A stretch of 64,000 nucleotides of DNA, from contig NZ_CP061080.1 of assembly GCF_014495845.1 (NCBI RefSeq), forward strand, positions 1,167,001 to 1,231,000, given 5' to 3'. Under the pieces are notes generated by a model. It was not told where the DNA came from. It searched no databases and was given only the letters and a program-made list of their open reading frames with translations. The position numbers were made by a program, and so were the translations under genes. Shown in pieces: positions 7,898 through 15,833 of the stretch (position 1 is the first letter of the stretch; the number at the start of each line of letters is the position of its first letter). Source of the stretch: Aquibium microcysteis. Its GTDB lineage: Bacteria; Pseudomonadota; Alphaproteobacteria; Rhizobiales; Rhizobiaceae.

Positions 7898-8947
7898 TCA
7901 TTCTTCGCCGGGAGACGCCCGGCCTTCTTCCGCTCTCCTGCTCTGATCTTCGTGCTTCCTGCGCTCTTGCCCGGCTCCCATCGGACGCGGAGGCGCGACC
8001 GCTCTGGCGTCGCCGGGCGTCGAGTCCGCCGTGCCGCCGCGGCTGCTGCGCAGGCTGCCCGGCGTGGGGAAATCGAGCCGCCGGAACACGTCGTTCATGT
8101 GGCTCTGGGAGGAGAAGCCGCAGGCGGTCGCCACCTGCGCGATGGGCAGGGTGCCGCCCAGAAGCATGTCGCGCGCCCGCGTCGCGCGACGACGCATCAG
8201 CCAGCGATGCGGCGTCTCGCCGACGCGGGTGCGGAAGGCACGGGTGAAGTGGAAGGGCGACAGGCAGGCGACGCTGGCCATGTCGTCGATCGACAGGTCG
8301 GTAGCCAGCTCCGCTTCGATAAAGTCGGCGACACGGCGATAGCGCTCTTCCGACAGCACGGCGGCGCCGTATTTCGGCGACCGCGACAGGTTCGAGTGGC
8401 GCCGCACCAGGCCGACGCCGATCTCGATCAGCAGCGCATCGACCAGGCTGCGGTTGGCGAGGCCGGGCTCGGCCTGCTCGCGGCAGAGCTGCTCGGCAAG
8501 CGCCGCCAGCGCCGGATCGTTCGACCAGTCGACCTGGTCCATCGAGAAGGCACCGCCACCGGCGTCCTCCACGAGTTCGCGCAGACGGGCGCGGCGGAAG
8601 TGCAGCTGCAGCAGTTCGTAGCGTCCCTGCGCCTGCACGTTGGTGGAGATGCCTTCGGGCAGCAGCATCACCTGGCGGGGCCCTGGCGCCTGGCGTCGGT
8701 CGCTGCCGCTCAGCCTGAACGTGTGGAAGCGCACGTCCGGCGCCACGTCGGTCGCAAAGAGCAGGATGTCGTGGAAGGTGTCGGGTCCCTCGATCTCGGT
8801 GAGGTTGTCGTTGACCTTGCGGACGGCCGAGACGCCGTTGCGCTCGGGAACCGTCCAGAGGTTCCTCGGTCGGTCGGCATACCAGATGGCGGTGTCGTAG
8901 CTCTGCAGGCCGGTCGTCGGCCGAAAACCCGTTCGCTCCTGCTGCAC
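7898..8947 (-). CDS. AraC-family transcriptional regulator
   Basis: The protein has 349 residues. The double helix-turn-helix domain covers about residues 195-295 (LSIDDMASVACLSPFHFTRAF, then LPIAQVATACGFSSQSHMNDVF). The N-terminal 180 residues resemble the cupin-like sensor part of AraC proteins that use induction by small aromatics or amines, but no specific ligand can be read. After the DNA-binding domain there is an unusual charged tail of about 50 residues rich in Arg, Glu and Pro, where most AraC proteins end. It is the first gene of a minus-strand run with the two exported proteins at 6095-7849. Confidence 0.85.
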   Translation of the reverse strand: MQQERTGFRPTTGLQSYDTAIWYADRPRNLWTVPERNGVSAVRKVNDNLTEIEGPDTFHDILLFATDVAPDVRFHTFRLSGSDRRQAPGPRQVMLLPEGISTNVQAQGRYELLQLHFRRARLRELVEDAGGGAFSMDQVDWSNDPALAALAEQLCREQAEPGLANRSLVDALLIEIGVGLVRRHSNLSRSPKYGAAVLSEERYRRVADFIEAELATDLSIDDMASVACLSPFHFTRAFRTRVGETPHRWLMRRRATRARDMLLGGTLPIAQVATACGFSSQSHMNDVFRRLDFPTPGSLRSSRGGTADSTPGDARAVAPPRPMGAGQERRKHEDQSRRAEEGRASPGEE

Positions 8948-9159
8948 GGCTCTCCTCTCCGCCTTCGCGCTGGCCCGGTTCCCGCTTGCGGCGGGGCAGG
9001 TTTCAGCGCTGGCAGGGTGGCGCGAAGGAGGCGCCTGGCGCTTCCACGATGTTGCGACCTTGGTCGCTATCGCGAACCAGCATTGCGACGACGAGGCATG
9101 CGGGAGCGGCGGTTACGCGGACCGGAGAACAAGGCCTCTGCCGGTCGGTTTCACGAGCG

Positions 9160-9933
9160 TCAGGCGGCACGCACCACGCAGTGGCGGCAAGCGAGCAGCG
9201 CGAGCAGGTAGAGACAGGCCGGCGGCGCGGCGAAGATCAGGGCGAGCGGCCACAGATTGGCCCCGGCCAGGAAGGCGGGGACGGTGTAGAAGATGACAGG
9301 TCCCATCGCGAGCAGCGGCAGGGCGGCGGCGGCGCGCCAGAGGCCGCTCCAGCGTCTCAGCGAATGCAGCTGGAGATAGAGGTAGCCGGGAAAGGCGGCA
9401 AAGATCGCCAGTGCGATGAGAAGGCCGACCAGCGCCGGAGCGTCGTCGGGCGCGCTGCGCTGCGCCGCTGCGATGCGGCTGTCCTCCTCGGCGCGGAGCG
9501 CGTCGACCCAGCCGGGCGTCGACCGCCGCTCGCCTTCGGCCGTCCACCGCAGTTTCGCCGGCAGCGAGCGCGTGTCGATCGCCCGGAACGACGCGTCGTA
9601 GGCGGTGACCCGGATCTCGTCGATCACGGCCGGCTTGTAGAAGGCCACCCAGACGAGGGCCGATCCGTGGCCGGCCGGATGCACCGCCGAGGCGTTCATC
9701 TTCTGGCCTTCGTCCACCGGGTGCCCGTCGCGGTAGGCCCGTGCCTGGAAGCGCAGGGGCACGTCGCTGCGGTAGTCGACCTGCACCCACAGCGGTTCGT
9801 CACGCGCCAGTCGCGCCTCGAGGAACGGCCAGGATCGGGCATCGGTAAAGGCGACGGAAGGCGCGTCTCCGGCGCGCGCGACCGCGGCCAGTGTGAAAAA
9901 CAGGGCCAGGCAGGCGAAGGCGAGGCGCGGCAT
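9160..9933 (-). CDS. Signal-peptide membrane protein of unknown function
   Basis: The protein has 257 residues from ATG 9933, which has GGAGA eight bases upstream; a second in-frame ATG six codons earlier is less likely. A signal peptide (residues 1-22, ending ARAGDA) leads to a beta-rich extracytoplasmic domain of about 130 residues. Three membrane spans follow near the C terminus (PALVGLLIALAIFAAFPGYL, AAAALPLLAMGPVIFYTV, LWPLALIFAAPPACLYLL). This suggests a periplasmic domain tethered to the inner membrane. I do not recognise the family. It stands alone between an AraC gene and bmt. Confidence 0.65.
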   Translation of the reverse strand: MPRLAFACLALFFTLAAVARAGDAPSVAFTDARSWPFLEARLARDEPLWVQVDYRSDVPLRFQARAYRDGHPVDEGQKMNASAVHPAGHGSALVWVAFYKPAVIDEIRVTAYDASFRAIDTRSLPAKLRWTAEGERRSTPGWVDALRAEEDSRIAAAQRSAPDDAPALVGLLIALAIFAAFPGYLYLQLHSLRRWSGLWRAAAALPLLAMGPVIFYTVPAFLAGANLWPLALIFAAPPACLYLLALLACRHCVVRAA

Positions 9934-10044
9934 GGCGGGTCTCCGGACCATGCCGGAGACTAGCAGGCGGACACGAAGACGGGCTTATCGCGATCGTTCG
10001 AATGCAACCGACCGCCGCCGGTGCGGCCGAAAGCCGGACACGCC

Positions 10045-11064
10045 TCAGCCCCGCGCCCGGCGCCGCTCGCGGCGGGCTTCGCCCGCGGTGCCGGCGCCGC
10101 TCTCGCTGGCGATCTTGTTGCGCAGCGGCCCGATGCGGGCGACGACGTCCTCGACCGTCGGCCGCGGCCCGCGGTGGTGGCCGTCGAGCGCCACACGCAT
10201 GGCGGCCAGGTGTGCGAAGGAGGTGCCGCAACAGCCGCCGATGATCTTCGCCCCCCCGTCGACGGCCAGCCGCACGTAATCGGCCATCAGTTCCGGCGTG
10301 CCGGAATAGTGGATCTCGGTGCCGCGGAATTCGGGGATGCCGCAATTGCCCTTGACGATGAGCGTGGCGTCCGGCCGGGCGTCGGCCATGTCGAACAGCG
10401 AGGACAGGATGTCGGAGGCGCCGACGCCGCAATTGGCGCCGATGCCGACCGGCTGCTCTGCGAAGGCTTCGGCGACGCCGTGGATGTCCTTCGGGGCGAG
10501 CCCCATCATGGTGCGGCCGGCGGTGTCGAAGGAGGCGGTGACGGTGTAGGGCAGGCCGACGCGGATCGCCGCCTCGGCGGCCGCCCGGATCTCGTCGGGC
10601 GACGACATGGTCTCGATCCAGGCGACGTCGGCGCCGCCGGCCTTCAGCCCCTCCATCTGCTCGGCGAAGGCGTCGACCGCCTCGTCATAGGTCATGGCGC
10701 CGAGCGGCTGCAGCAGTTCGCCGGTGGGGCCGACGGAGCCGGCGACGATGACCTCGCGCCCGGCTGCGTCGGCGATACCGCGGGCGAGCGCGGCGGCGCG
10801 GCGGTTGAGGTCGAACACGCGGTCCTGCGCATGGTGCAGCTTCAGCCGGTGGCGCGTCCCGCCGAAGGAGTTCGTCAGGATGATGTCGGCGCCGGCCTCG
10901 ACGAAGCCGCGATGCAGCGCCTCGATCTTCTCCGGTGCCGTCTCGTTCCAGAGTTCGGGCGCCTCGCCGGATTCGAGGCCCATCGCGAAGAGATTGGTCC
11001 CCGTGGCGCCGTCGGCGAGAAGCACGCCCTTTTCGGCGAGGAGCGTATCGATGGGATTGGTCAT
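10045..11064 (-). CDS. bmt: Betaine--homocysteine S-methyltransferase
   Basis: The 339-residue protein belongs to the homocysteine S-methyltransferase family. It opens with LLADGATGTNLF and contains NSFGGTRHRL, the zinc ligand Cys in ANCGVGASD and the paired ligand cysteines in IIGGCCGTS. Length and motifs match the rhizobial Bmt, which moves a methyl group from glycine betaine to homocysteine, giving methionine and dimethylglycine in the cytoplasm. Dimethylglycine would then feed the dehydrogenase at 16897-19470. The C-terminal 40 residues are strongly basic. A 20-bp operator 36 bases upstream of the start suggests SahR control. Confidence 0.85.
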   Translation of the reverse strand: MTNPIDTLLAEKGVLLADGATGTNLFAMGLESGEAPELWNETAPEKIEALHRGFVEAGADIILTNSFGGTRHRLKLHHAQDRVFDLNRRAAALARGIADAAGREVIVAGSVGPTGELLQPLGAMTYDEAVDAFAEQMEGLKAGGADVAWIETMSSPDEIRAAAEAAIRVGLPYTVTASFDTAGRTMMGLAPKDIHGVAEAFAEQPVGIGANCGVGASDILSSLFDMADARPDATLIVKGNCGIPEFRGTEIHYSGTPELMADYVRLAVDGGAKIIGGCCGTSFAHLAAMRVALDGHHRGPRPTVEDVVARIGPLRNKIASESGAGTAGEARRERRRARG

Positions 11065-11099
11065 GGGTGGTCGTCCGACAGGTTGATGGTCGGATAATC

Positions 11100-11119
11100 A
11101 TATAAAGAAGTCTTTATAT
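11100..11119. promoter_or_regulatory. SahR-type operator upstream of bmt
   Basis: ATATAAAGA and TCTTTATAT (11100-11108 and 11111-11119) form a perfect 9-bp inverted repeat with a 2-base centre, in otherwise GC-rich DNA. The sequence and spacing match the ArsR-family SahR operator I remember from methionine-cycle genes (bmt, metH, ahcY) of Alphaproteobacteria. It lies between the end of the XRE gene and the bmt start, so it can serve only bmt. Confidence 0.65.
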
Positions 11120-11123
11120 CTCG

Positions 11124-11969
11124 TCAACGGATGCCGGATTCCATCTCCGCCGCGAAACGCGCCGCCTCATGCGCGTTGACCACCGCGCCGCGGATGAGAT
11201 TGTCGAAGTGGCGCGTGAGTGCACGGATCGCGGCGGTGGAGTTCAGGACGAGGTAGACGTCGCCGGCATAGATCGCCGCCCGGTAGGGGCCGAAGATCGT
11301 GTAGGGCAGGGAGTACCGCTGCCGTCCGTCGTAGAGATAGAGCCGCACGGCGGGGTAGAGTTCGTCGAGAAGCCCGGCCATGTGGCGCAGCTGCGCGCGC
11401 CGTGCTTCCGCCGGAAAGCCCGACCAGACGCCCATGCCGGCGGCAAAGATCTCCAGCGCATGGCGCGGCATGCAGATCTCCATGTCGGTCTCGGGCCGGC
11501 GCGTGTAGTCGATGCGGTACTGCGTCTCGCCGGCCTGGACCTCGCGGCTGCGCAGCGACACGTCGGACTCGAAGTCGATCAGCGCCTCGGTCCGCAGCAG
11601 GTCGGGAATGCCGGCCGGCACGTAGCGGATCTTGGTGCCGGCGGCCTCGGCGTGCCAGCGCGCGAGCGGCGTTCCGTCATAGCCGCCCGTGGCCTCCTCC
11701 ATCTCGAAGGTCTCGCGCATTTCGCCGGTCAGCCCCTCGTCCTGGCTGAGCCCCATCAGCCAGTCGAGGGAGACGCGATGCTCGGCGGCGATGTTCAACA
11801 GCGTCTCGGCCCGCGGCAACCGCGGGGAGGCACCCGACAGGAGTTGCGACAGCGCCGACCGGTCGATGCCGACGTCGGAAGCGAAGGCCGACTGGTTCTT
11901 GCCGGAGCGGGCGAGCAGCACCCGCAGTCGCTCCCGGAACAGGCCGGAAAGGTCTCGTTTGTCGACCAT
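11124..11969 (-). CDS. XRE-family transcriptional regulator
   Basis: The protein has 281 residues from ATG 11969; an in-frame TTG upstream is unlikely. An N-terminal Cro/C1 helix-turn-helix (KNQSAFASDVGIDRSALSQLLSG, residues about 20-75) is followed by a 200-residue C-terminal domain that I cannot assign, with LYLYDGRQRYSLPYTIFGPY and a histidine-rich patch. The N-terminal HTH architecture fits a ligand-responsive repressor. The divergent desaturase gene starts 153 bases away, and the gap contains two inverted repeats, so control of the desaturase and of itself is the natural guess. Confidence 0.82.
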   Translation of the reverse strand: MVDKRDLSGLFRERLRVLLARSGKNQSAFASDVGIDRSALSQLLSGASPRLPRAETLLNIAAEHRVSLDWLMGLSQDEGLTGEMRETFEMEEATGGYDGTPLARWHAEAAGTKIRYVPAGIPDLLRTEALIDFESDVSLRSREVQAGETQYRIDYTRRPETDMEICMPRHALEIFAAGMGVWSGFPAEARRAQLRHMAGLLDELYPAVRLYLYDGRQRYSLPYTIFGPYRAAIYAGDVYLVLNSTAAIRALTRHFDNLIRGAVVNAHEAARFAAEMESGIR

Positions 11970-12030
11970 GAGTCCGCATCCGTTTACAATGCACAACAGG
12001 TGAGGCGAATGCGGCGCAATGTCAACGCTT

Positions 12031-12085
12031 CGTGCGCAAACGCACGTTGTCTGCGCCGTCAGCTCCTGACACCATCACGTCAGGA
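12031..12085. promoter_or_regulatory. Two inverted repeats between the XRE and desaturase genes
   Basis: CGTGCG-CAAA-CGCACG (12031-12046) and TCCTGAC-8-GTCAGGA (12064-12085) are perfect 6-bp and 7-bp inverted repeats in the 153-base divergent gap. Either could be the operator of the neighbouring XRE protein. There is no binding evidence beyond symmetry and position. Confidence 0.4.
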
Positions 12086-12122
12086 TCACACGTTCTTGAT
12101 TCCCACGGGGCGCTTGACAATC

Positions 12123-13133
12123 ATGAGAAGCGACGAGCGAGGCGGGGGCCTCCTTCGTGTCGAATGGCCGACGATACTTCTGATCATCTCCTGCTACGGC
12201 GCGTGGCTCGCGCTCGGCCTTGCAGTCTGGCCGGACTGGCCGATACTTGCGATCGTGGGGCTCGGCGTGGTGCTGGCGCTGCAGTCGTCGCTGATGCACG
12301 AGGCCTGCCACGGCCATCCGACGCGGTCGGCGCGGCTGAACGAACTGCTCGTCGGCCTGCCGGTCGGGCTCGTCTGGCCCTATCGCCGCTTCAAGGCGGT
12401 GCATCTGCGCCACCACGCCGACGACCGCCTGACCGATCCCTTCGACGATCCGGAGAGCTACTACCGCGCGCTGTGGCAGCACGACCGGCTTCCGCGCGCC
12501 ATGCGGATGCTGCTGGCGATCAACAACACCATGCTCGGCCGCATGCTGCTCAATCCCTGGCTCGGCTCGATCGGCTTCCTGATCGCGGATGCGCGGGCGA
12601 TCGTGGGCGGCGACCGGGTCATCGGCCGCGCCTGGCTCCTGCACGGGCTGGGGCTCGCCGTCGTCCTGCCGGTGGTCCACTACGGCTTCGGAATGCCGCT
12701 CTGGCTCTACGTGATCGGCCCGGTCTGGCTCGGCCAGGCGCTGATCTCGGTGCGCACCTTTGCGGAGCACCAGTGGTCGGAGCGGCCGGATGGACGCACC
12801 ATCATCGTGGAACGGTCGCCGCTGTCGATCCTCTTCCTCAACAACAACCTGCATCTCGTCCACCACAAGATGCCGAACGTCGCCTGGTACCGGCTGCCGG
12901 CGCTGTTTGCCGCGCGGCGTGACGAATGGGTGCGGATGAATGGCGGCTACGTCTTTCCGAACTACCGGACGCTCATCGCCACCTACGCGTTCCGCGCCAA
13001 GGAGCCGGTGGTGCACCCCGTGCTGCGCCGCACGCCCGAGCCCGGGCGCGCCTTCCGGCCCCGCGTGCGCAGCCGCTCCGTGGCGGGCCTCGGCGGCATG
13101 GCGCCGGTGCCGACCGAGCCGTCGAAGGATTGA
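12123..13133 (+). CDS. Membrane fatty acid desaturase
   Basis: The protein has 336 residues from ATG 12123. It carries the three histidine boxes of integral-membrane di-iron desaturases: HEACH, HLRHH and, near the C terminus, HLVHH. Hydrophobic pairs of spans (ILLIISCYGAWLALGLAVW, ILAIVGLGVVLAL and a second pair around GLAVVLPVVHYGFGMPLWLY) give the usual four-span topology with the histidines in the cytoplasm. It would introduce a double bond or hydroxyl into a lipid chain, or act on a related alkyl or carotenoid substrate; the exact substrate is not readable. The XRE regulator is divergent. Confidence 0.85.
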   Translation: MRSDERGGGLLRVEWPTILLIISCYGAWLALGLAVWPDWPILAIVGLGVVLALQSSLMHEACHGHPTRSARLNELLVGLPVGLVWPYRRFKAVHLRHHADDRLTDPFDDPESYYRALWQHDRLPRAMRMLLAINNTMLGRMLLNPWLGSIGFLIADARAIVGGDRVIGRAWLLHGLGLAVVLPVVHYGFGMPLWLYVIGPVWLGQALISVRTFAEHQWSERPDGRTIIVERSPLSILFLNNNLHLVHHKMPNVAWYRLPALFAARRDEWVRMNGGYVFPNYRTLIATYAFRAKEPVVHPVLRRTPEPGRAFRPRVRSRSVAGLGGMAPVPTEPSKD

Positions 13134-13201
13134 CCGGGCTCCGGCGCACCGGGCGGCCGGGCGGCCTTGCCATCGCGGCGCGGATCGGGCGTGATGGCGC
13201 G

Positions 13202-14053
13202 ATGAGCGTCTTCATTGCAGCCCTTCCCATGTACGACTGGCCCGAGGCCCGCGCCGAGGTCGACGCGCTATGGGCGTCGATGCGCGACCGGCTGCGGGCG
13301 GAGGGCATCGAGGCGCCCGAGGCGCTCTGCCGCCGCAACGGCGACCTGCCGGCCGTGCCGGGCGGCATCCGCGATGCGTCCGGCGCCGTGGTCGCGCCGG
13401 ATCCCGCGACGCTGCCGCCGGACGAATTCGACCTGCCGACGCTGTGGCGGCACCCGGACCTGCTTCTTGCCCAGACCTGCTGGGGACCGATGAACGAGAC
13501 CGGGCTGGGCGCCCTCGTGCAGGTGGTCGCCCAGCCGGATTATTCGGACGTCCCGGGCGGCGACGGGGCGTTCTATTCGAGCGCCATCGTGATGCGCGCC
13601 GGCGATCCGGGCGTGCCCGACGGCGACGTGACCCCGCCGCCGGACGGCGCGGCGCGCCTGCCGCTGGCGGCGATGCGCGGCCGACGGCTGGCCTTCAACG
13701 AGAAGCACTCGATGTCGGGCTGGGTGGCGCTTTCGGCGGACCTCCGCGCAGCCGGCGCGGACGTCGCGGTGTTTCCCGGGCTCGTGGCGACCGGCGGCCA
13801 CCGGGCCTCGATGCAGGCCGTCGCGCAGGGCAGGGCGGATCTCTGCGCGGTGGATTGCCGCAGCCTCGCGCTGGCGCGTCGCTTCGAGCCCGATGTCGCG
13901 CACCTGCGCGTCGCCGGATGGACGGCGAAGCGGCTCGGGCTGCCCTATGTCGTCGCGCGACGACTGGCGCATCTGGCGCCGGCGATGGCAAAGGCGCTGC
14001 GCATGCCCGACCATGTCGAAGGTCCTGCCGCGACCTGCCTTGCAGAAGCATAG
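13202..14053 (+). CDS. PhnD-like phosphate/phosphonate substrate-binding domain protein without signal peptide
   Basis: The protein has 283 residues. The motif run GRRLAFNEKHSMSGWVALSADL, followed by GLVATGGHRASMQAVAQGRADLCAVDCRSLALARR, is that of PhnD/SsuA-type periplasmic ligand-binding proteins (the N-x-x-x-S-x-S-G phosphate or phosphonate pocket and the ADLCAVD hinge). There is no signal peptide: the protein begins directly MSVFIAALPMYDWPEARAEV. There are no ABC permease or ATPase genes beside it. It may be a cytoplasmic ligand sensor rather than a transporter subunit. It follows the desaturase by 68 bases on the same strand. Confidence 0.7.
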   Translation: MSVFIAALPMYDWPEARAEVDALWASMRDRLRAEGIEAPEALCRRNGDLPAVPGGIRDASGAVVAPDPATLPPDEFDLPTLWRHPDLLLAQTCWGPMNETGLGALVQVVAQPDYSDVPGGDGAFYSSAIVMRAGDPGVPDGDVTPPPDGAARLPLAAMRGRRLAFNEKHSMSGWVALSADLRAAGADVAVFPGLVATGGHRASMQAVAQGRADLCAVDCRSLALARRFEPDVAHLRVAGWTAKRLGLPYVVARRLAHLAPAMAKALRMPDHVEGPAATCLAEA

Positions 14054-14170
14054 CCGGACGGTGGCGAACCGCCCGCAGGCCGGCAGCTTCCGCAGCGTCA
14101 TCGCACGAAAGCGTGTGGACGCATGGACGCAGTTGACGCGCGCCCCGGCGTGCTTACCTATTCTTCACAT

Positions 14171-14187
14171 ATGACACACACTGTCAT
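14171..14187. promoter_or_regulatory. Inverted repeat ATGACA-5-TGTCAT
   Basis: This perfect 6-bp inverted repeat with a 5-base centre lies directly against the EcfG-type -35 box that starts at 14188. It is placed where an activator or repressor could act on that promoter. Confidence 0.4.
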
Positions 14188-14212
14188 GGAACGGGACGGA
14201 AGGGGCGACGTT
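14188..14212 (+). promoter_or_regulatory. EcfG-type general stress promoter
   Basis: GGAAC at 14188-14192, a 16-base spacer and CGTT at 14209-14212 match the EcfG (general stress sigma factor) consensus of Alphaproteobacteria exactly. The expected transcription start near 14219 leaves an 18-base leader containing AAAGGAGA before the ATG at 14237. Confidence 0.75.
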
Positions 14213-14236
14213 GCCTCATCCAAAGGAGATGTCGCC

Positions 14237-14377
14237 ATGGTCGAACAAGGGTATTGGCTCGTCGCACTCGTCGGCTCGTCCATCGCGCTGGTCGCGATCG
14301 TGGCGCACGCCATCGTCCAGCAGAACCGTCCCCGTCCCGTGCCGGTGCGGATCCGCAAGGACCGCGATCGCCGCTGA
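14237..14377 (+). CDS. 46-residue single-span membrane protein, probable stress gene
   Basis: The start ATG 14237 has AAAGGAGA seven bases upstream, which decides it over in-frame ATGs further up. The protein is MVEQGYW, then one hydrophobic span (LVALVGSSIALVAIVAHAIV) and a short strongly basic tail (QQNRPRPVPVRIRKDRDRR). This gives an inner-membrane peptide with its positive end in the cytoplasm. An exact EcfG-type promoter sits upstream, so it is likely induced in the general stress response. The function is unknown. Confidence 0.75.
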   Translation: MVEQGYWLVALVGSSIALVAIVAHAIVQQNRPRPVPVRIRKDRDRR

Positions 14378-14406
14378 CCGCGGAGCCGGACGGTTCGTAA
14401 CGGCGC

Positions 14407-15777
14407 TCAGGCGCCGAGCAGCCTCTCGTCGAGCGGATAGGACGAAAGCTTCTCGTTGCCGGTTGCGGTGATGAGGATCTGTTCCTCGATCTTCACCCCT
14501 TCGTGCCCGCCCAGCCGGCCAATGTAGCTCTCCACGCACAGCACCGTGCCCGGCTCGAGAACGCCGTCCGGCGTGTCGTCGGTCCAGTCGGCGGCATGCG
14601 GAAGGGTCGGGTATTCGTCAGCCAGGCCCACACCGTGATAGAGCACGCCGTAGCGGGTGGCGAAGCAGTCGGCGGGCGGCACGGACGAGCGGTCGACGAG
14701 ATCGCGGAACGTGACGCCGGACCGCATCAGGTCGGTGTTGGCCAGAATCTGGTCGGCCGCGATGCGGTAGAGGTCGCGCTGTTCGTTCGACGGGCGTTGG
14801 TCGCCGCACAGCCAGGTGCGCGACAGGTCGGCGCAGAAGCCGTAGGGGCCGATCAGGTCCGTGTCGAAGGCGACGAGGTCGCCCGCCTCGATGGGCCGCG
14901 ACGAACATTCCTGGAACCACGGATTGGTGCGCGGCCCCGACGAGAGCAGCCGCGTCTCGATCCATTCGCCGCCGCGGACGACGTTGCCGCGGTGCAGTTC
15001 CGCCCACAACTCGTTTTCCGAAAGGCCCGGCCGCAGCGCCGCCTGCATCTCGCCCATCGCCGCCTCGCAGGCGACGATGGCGCGGCGCATGGCAAGGATC
15101 TCGTCGACCGACTTGATCAGCCGCGCGTTCTCCATCACCGCCTCGCCATTGTGGATCGACAGGCCGAGCCGGACGAGTGCGGCGGCGCCCTCCGGGTTCA
15201 GGTGGTCGACCGCCAGCCTCGCGTTGCCGCCTCCGTGCGCGCGGACGAGTTCGGCGATGCCCGCTGCCCAGCGCTCCACCTTCCGGTCGGTCAGGTCGCC
15301 GGAATAAAGATACATCCACGACACCGCCGGCCGCACCTCGTCGACGACGCCCGAATGATCCGACAGGTGCTCGCAGGAGAAATAGTCGAACAGCACGACC
15401 GGCCCCTCGGTCGCCACGAAGCAGTGCCGCGTCGGGTTGTGCGCGACCCAGAGCTGCATGTTGGTGGAATCGGTGGCGTAGCGGATGTTGACGGGGTCGT
15501 AGAGCAGCACGCCCGCGAGATCGCGCCGCTTCAGTTCGGCGCGGATGCGGTCGAGCCGGTAGCGCCGCATGGCGGGGAGGTCGGGCGCGGCGATGCCCGC
15601 CGCCGCCCACTCCGCCTCGGCCAGGGCGCCGTAGCCGAGGACGTGGCTGTTGAGGGAGGCGGCCTTCTCGCGCGACGCCTGGCGCAGCGCGGTTTCGGAG
15701 GGGGCGCCGTCGCCGGAATCGAAAGGCATGATCTTGCGGTGGCGTCCGAACGTCGATCCAGAAGGCGTTCCGGTCAT
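14407..15777 (-). CDS. dddP: DddP-type DMSP lyase (M24 metallopeptidase fold)
   Basis: The protein has 456 residues from ATG 15777 (AGGGA upstream). It has the M24 pita-bread fold. Long stretches match marine DddP as I remember it: DPVNIRYATDSTNMQLW, RGGEWIETRLLSSGPRTNPW and the FDTDL block. Asp305, Asp307, Asp317, His381, Glu416 and Glu431 fall exactly ten positions after the six metal ligands of Ruegeria DddP (295, 297, 307, 371, 406, 421). Asp387 and Tyr376 correspond to its Asp377 and Tyr366. Asp377 is reported as the lyase base. The enzyme would split DMSP into dimethyl sulfide and acrylate. Related Xaa-Pro-peptidase-like proteins of unknown function are the alternative. Confidence 0.72.
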   Translation of the reverse strand: MTGTPSGSTFGRHRKIMPFDSGDGAPSETALRQASREKAASLNSHVLGYGALAEAEWAAAGIAAPDLPAMRRYRLDRIRAELKRRDLAGVLLYDPVNIRYATDSTNMQLWVAHNPTRHCFVATEGPVVLFDYFSCEHLSDHSGVVDEVRPAVSWMYLYSGDLTDRKVERWAAGIAELVRAHGGGNARLAVDHLNPEGAAALVRLGLSIHNGEAVMENARLIKSVDEILAMRRAIVACEAAMGEMQAALRPGLSENELWAELHRGNVVRGGEWIETRLLSSGPRTNPWFQECSSRPIEAGDLVAFDTDLIGPYGFCADLSRTWLCGDQRPSNEQRDLYRIAADQILANTDLMRSGVTFRDLVDRSSVPPADCFATRYGVLYHGVGLADEYPTLPHAADWTDDTPDGVLEPGTVLCVESYIGRLGGHEGVKIEEQILITATGNEKLSSYPLDERLLGA

Positions 15778-15833
15778 GCTCGTCCCTGCTGGCTCCTCGC
15801 TCCGGCCCGTTCGATGTCCCGTCGCCGCCCGGG

